NCBI RefSeq assembly: GCF_902498995.1
Contig: NZ_CABVLY010000013.1
Span: forward strand, 124,001-188,000
Direction: 5' to 3'
Origin: Burkholderia anthina
GTDB taxonomy: Bacteria > Pseudomonadota > Gammaproteobacteria > Burkholderiales > Burkholderiaceae
DNA length: 64,000 bases
A model generated the notes under the pieces. It saw only the letters and a list, made by a program, of their open reading frames with translations, had not been told where the DNA came from and ran no database searches. Below, in pieces: positions 62,134-64,000 of the stretch (positions are counted from its first letter, which is position 1; every line of letters begins with the position of its first letter). The translations under genes were made by a program, and so were the position numbers.

Positions 62134-63606
62134 ATGGTTGCAAGGTCACCCGACGCAAACGGGACGGCGGCGCCCGAGATGCCGTTCGTGTCCGTCACCG
62201 CCCCCGAGGCCGGACGCAAGCTGTTCGTGATCATGCGTTCGCCGGACGAGTCGCTGCTGGCGCAACTGCGCGAGCTTGGCTGGGAGATCGCGGTCGCGAA
62301 GACGGCGGGCGCCGCGCAGAACATGACGTCAGGCGTGAGCGTCGCCGCCGGGCTCATCGATTTCACGGGCTTCACATCGCGCGACTATCCTGCACTGAAA
62401 GCGTGCCTGAGCCAGCCGGCGATCGGCTGGATCTCCATCGCGCAGGCCGGCAACATGATCGGCACGGCCGTGCGCGAACTGATCCGCAGCTACTGTTTCG
62501 ACTACGTGACGCTGCCGTTGCCGAATGAATGGATTTCGCACGTGCTCGGTCACGCGCGCGGGATGGCGGCGCTCGATCGCGTCGACGGGGCGGCGTACGC
62601 GGCGTCGATCGGCGAGCACGGGATGATCGGCAACTGCGAAGCGATGCAGCAGTTGTTCAGCACGATCCGCAAGGTCGCGAAGACCGATGCGAGCGTGTTC
62701 ATCTCCGGCGAATCGGGCACCGGCAAGGAACTCACCGCGCTCGCGATCCACGAGCGTTCGGGGCGCGGCAAGGGGCCGTTCGTCGCGATCAACTGCGGCG
62801 CGATTCCGCATCACCTGCTGCAGTCGGAACTGTTCGGCTACGAGCGCGGCGCATTCACCGGCGCGAACCAGCGGCGCGCGGGCCGGATCGAATCCGCGAA
62901 CGGCGGCACGTTGTTTCTCGACGAAATCGGCGACATGCCGGTCGAAAGCCAGGCGAGCCTGCTGCGTTTCCTGCAGGAAGGGAAAATCGAGCGGCTCGGC
63001 GGCCAGGAGTCGATTCCGGTCGACGTGCGGATCATCTCGGCAACGCACGTCGATCTCGACGGCGCGGTCGAAGCCGGACGTTTCCGCGCGGACCTTTATC
63101 ACCGGCTCTGCGTGCTGCGCATTCACGAGCCGCCGCTGCGCGCGCGCGGCAAGGACATCGATATCCTCGCGCATTACGTGCTGCAAAAGTACAAGGCCGA
63201 CAGCGGCCGCAAGATCAGCGGCTTCACGTCCGCGGCGCTCGATGCGATGCGCCGTTACGAGTGGCCGGGCAACGTACGCGAGCTGATCAACCGCGTGCGC
63301 CGCGCGATCGTGATGGCCGAGAGCCGGCTGCTGACGCCGCACGATCTCGGGCTCGACACGCCGGGCGAAGCGGAGCCGGTGACGCTCGAACAGGCGCGCT
63401 CGCTTGCCGAGCGCACCGCGATCGAAAACGCGCTGCTGCGCAACGATCACCGGATCAACAAGGCCGCTGCCGAACTCGGCATTTCGCGCGTCACGCTGTA
63501 CCGGATGATGATCGAGCACGGGCTCAACGATCACGACAACAACGGCGACAACGGCGGGAAGGACGGCGCGCCGTCCGGCGACGAGGACCATCAACGGGTG
63601 GGCTGA
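62134..63606 (+). CDS. sigma-54-dependent activator with VpsR-like N-terminal domain
   Basis: About 490 residues from the ATG at 62134. The N-terminal 145 residues (KLFVIMRSPDESLLAQLRELGW, IDFTGF, YCFDYVTLPLPNEWISHVLGHARGM) form a receiver-like domain of the VpsR type without a clear phospho-acceptor Asp. The AAA+ core has Walker A GESGTGKE (about 192-199), the sigma-54-contacting GAFTGA (239-244), Walker B GTLFLDEIGD and the arginine-finger region FRADLYHRL. A Fis-type HTH (NKAAAELGISRVTLYRMM) lies near the C-terminus. VpsR and the Burkholderia regulator BerB respond to c-di-GMP and drive exopolysaccharide genes; this may be a BerB-type protein, but identity is not proven. Confidence 0.88.
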   Translation: MVARSPDANGTAAPEMPFVSVTAPEAGRKLFVIMRSPDESLLAQLRELGWEIAVAKTAGAAQNMTSGVSVAAGLIDFTGFTSRDYPALKACLSQPAIGWISIAQAGNMIGTAVRELIRSYCFDYVTLPLPNEWISHVLGHARGMAALDRVDGAAYAASIGEHGMIGNCEAMQQLFSTIRKVAKTDASVFISGESGTGKELTALAIHERSGRGKGPFVAINCGAIPHHLLQSELFGYERGAFTGANQRRAGRIESANGGTLFLDEIGDMPVESQASLLRFLQEGKIERLGGQESIPVDVRIISATHVDLDGAVEAGRFRADLYHRLCVLRIHEPPLRARGKDIDILAHYVLQKYKADSGRKISGFTSAALDAMRRYEWPGNVRELINRVRRAIVMAESRLLTPHDLGLDTPGEAEPVTLEQARSLAERTAIENALLRNDHRINKAAAELGISRVTLYRMMIEHGLNDHDNNGDNGGKDGAPSGDEDHQRVG

Positions 63607-64000
63607 CCCGCGGCCGCGCAGCGTGCGCGGCCGGCCCGCGCGCGGGTGCCCGCACCGGTGTAAAGGACGTGAAACGTTTCGCGTCGGCGCATGCGCGAAT
63701 CCGGGCGGCAAACGCGGGCAGAAGGGGGGGCGTGCGCGCCGGGAAAATTTTCCGCATCGTCCGTGTGCCTTGTCCCGCAAGGCGTTGCCGCTGCGCGGCT
63801 GACGCCGCTTGCGCAGCGCATGTTTCAGTTTCGCAACTTCCTGGGCGTTCCGCCCGTTCCGGTTCCGTTCCCGTCCGATGAAACCCTTGTGCCGACGGCC
63901 TCGCGCGAAGCTGGCCCGGTCCTTGCGGATAGGAGCGTGCGAAAGTCGACGACGTGGCGTCCGGCCGGTTCGGCAGCGAAGCATGCGAGGGCCGGCAAGG
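63607..64000. other. region after the sigma-54 activator to window end
   Basis: 394 bp. A perfect 10-bp hairpin CGGCCGCGCA-GCG-TGCGCGGCCG (63611-63633) starts 5 bp after the stop codon and probably ends the transcript, although no T tract follows. The rest contains no supported gene; whatever gene lies downstream is beyond the window. Confidence 0.5.

Overview
The window is about 64 kb of GC-rich DNA with codon use and gene content typical of Burkholderia. The best taxonomic clue is a complete bce-I type cepacian exopolysaccharide cluster (bceA divergent from bceB-K, 41.9-56.8 kb) together with a Wsp chemosensory operon led by a hybrid kinase/receiver gene instead of the diguanylate cyclase wspR. 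Both are described from the Burkholderia cepacia complex, where the bce genes lie on chromosome 2. The organism and replicon are therefore inferred from gene content; no rRNA, tRNA, replication origin, CRISPR array, prophage or intact insertion sequence was seen.

Layout. 0-8.6 kb: the 3' part of a ferredoxin-reductase-like flavoprotein, a DUF445 membrane protein, a toxin-antitoxin pair (toxin first), an acetolactate synthase/aldehyde dehydrogenase pair and a Na+/H+ antiporter followed by a compound short-repeat block. 8.6-18.2 kb: an AT-richer control region with a possible leader peptide, then the seven-gene Wsp operon, with mostly 4-bp start/stop overlaps. 18.2-24 kb: riboflavin synthase, an ABC exporter, a DyP peroxidase, an OsmC-type peroxidase and a LysR regulator. 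24.4-31.9 kb: an AraC/GlxA-type regulator overlapping an Nramp metal transporter, a PAP2 phosphatase, an SDR plus MDR oxidoreductase pair, an AI-2E family transporter and a SYLF lipoprotein. 31.9-37.3 kb: a DUF883 membrane-anchored protein, a secreted nuclease, and an ECF sigma factor module with two DGPF-motif YciI proteins and a glyoxalase-fold protein. 37.6-40.1 kb: rubrerythrin, a GlpC/HdrD-like Fe-S protein and a DUF3501 protein.

40.1-56.8 kb is the exopolysaccharide region. A structured AT-rich leader precedes a protein whose N-terminus is an IS402-type transposase helix-turn-helix domain. Next come bceA (GDP-mannose supply) and, divergently, bceB (initiating sugar-phosphate transferase), bceC (UDP-glucuronate supply), bceD/bceF (phosphatase/tyrosine kinase pair), bceE (export lipoprotein), bceG, H, J and K (glycosyltransferases) and bceI (polymerase). 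No Wzx-type flippase is present here, so the pathway needs genes elsewhere (bce-II in known strains). 56.8-64 kb: a divergent MFS/HxlR pair, an AraC regulator with an FKBP isomerase, a ferritin-like metal-dependent hydrolase, and a sigma-54 activator with a VpsR-like N-terminal domain.

A biofilm theme joins the parts. Wsp controls c-di-GMP-dependent surface behaviour, bce makes the matrix polysaccharide, and a VpsR-like activator, a family known to answer c-di-GMP and drive exopolysaccharide genes, sits 5.4 kb beyond the bce cluster. Several stress-defence genes (DyP, OsmC, rubrerythrin, Nramp) are interspersed.
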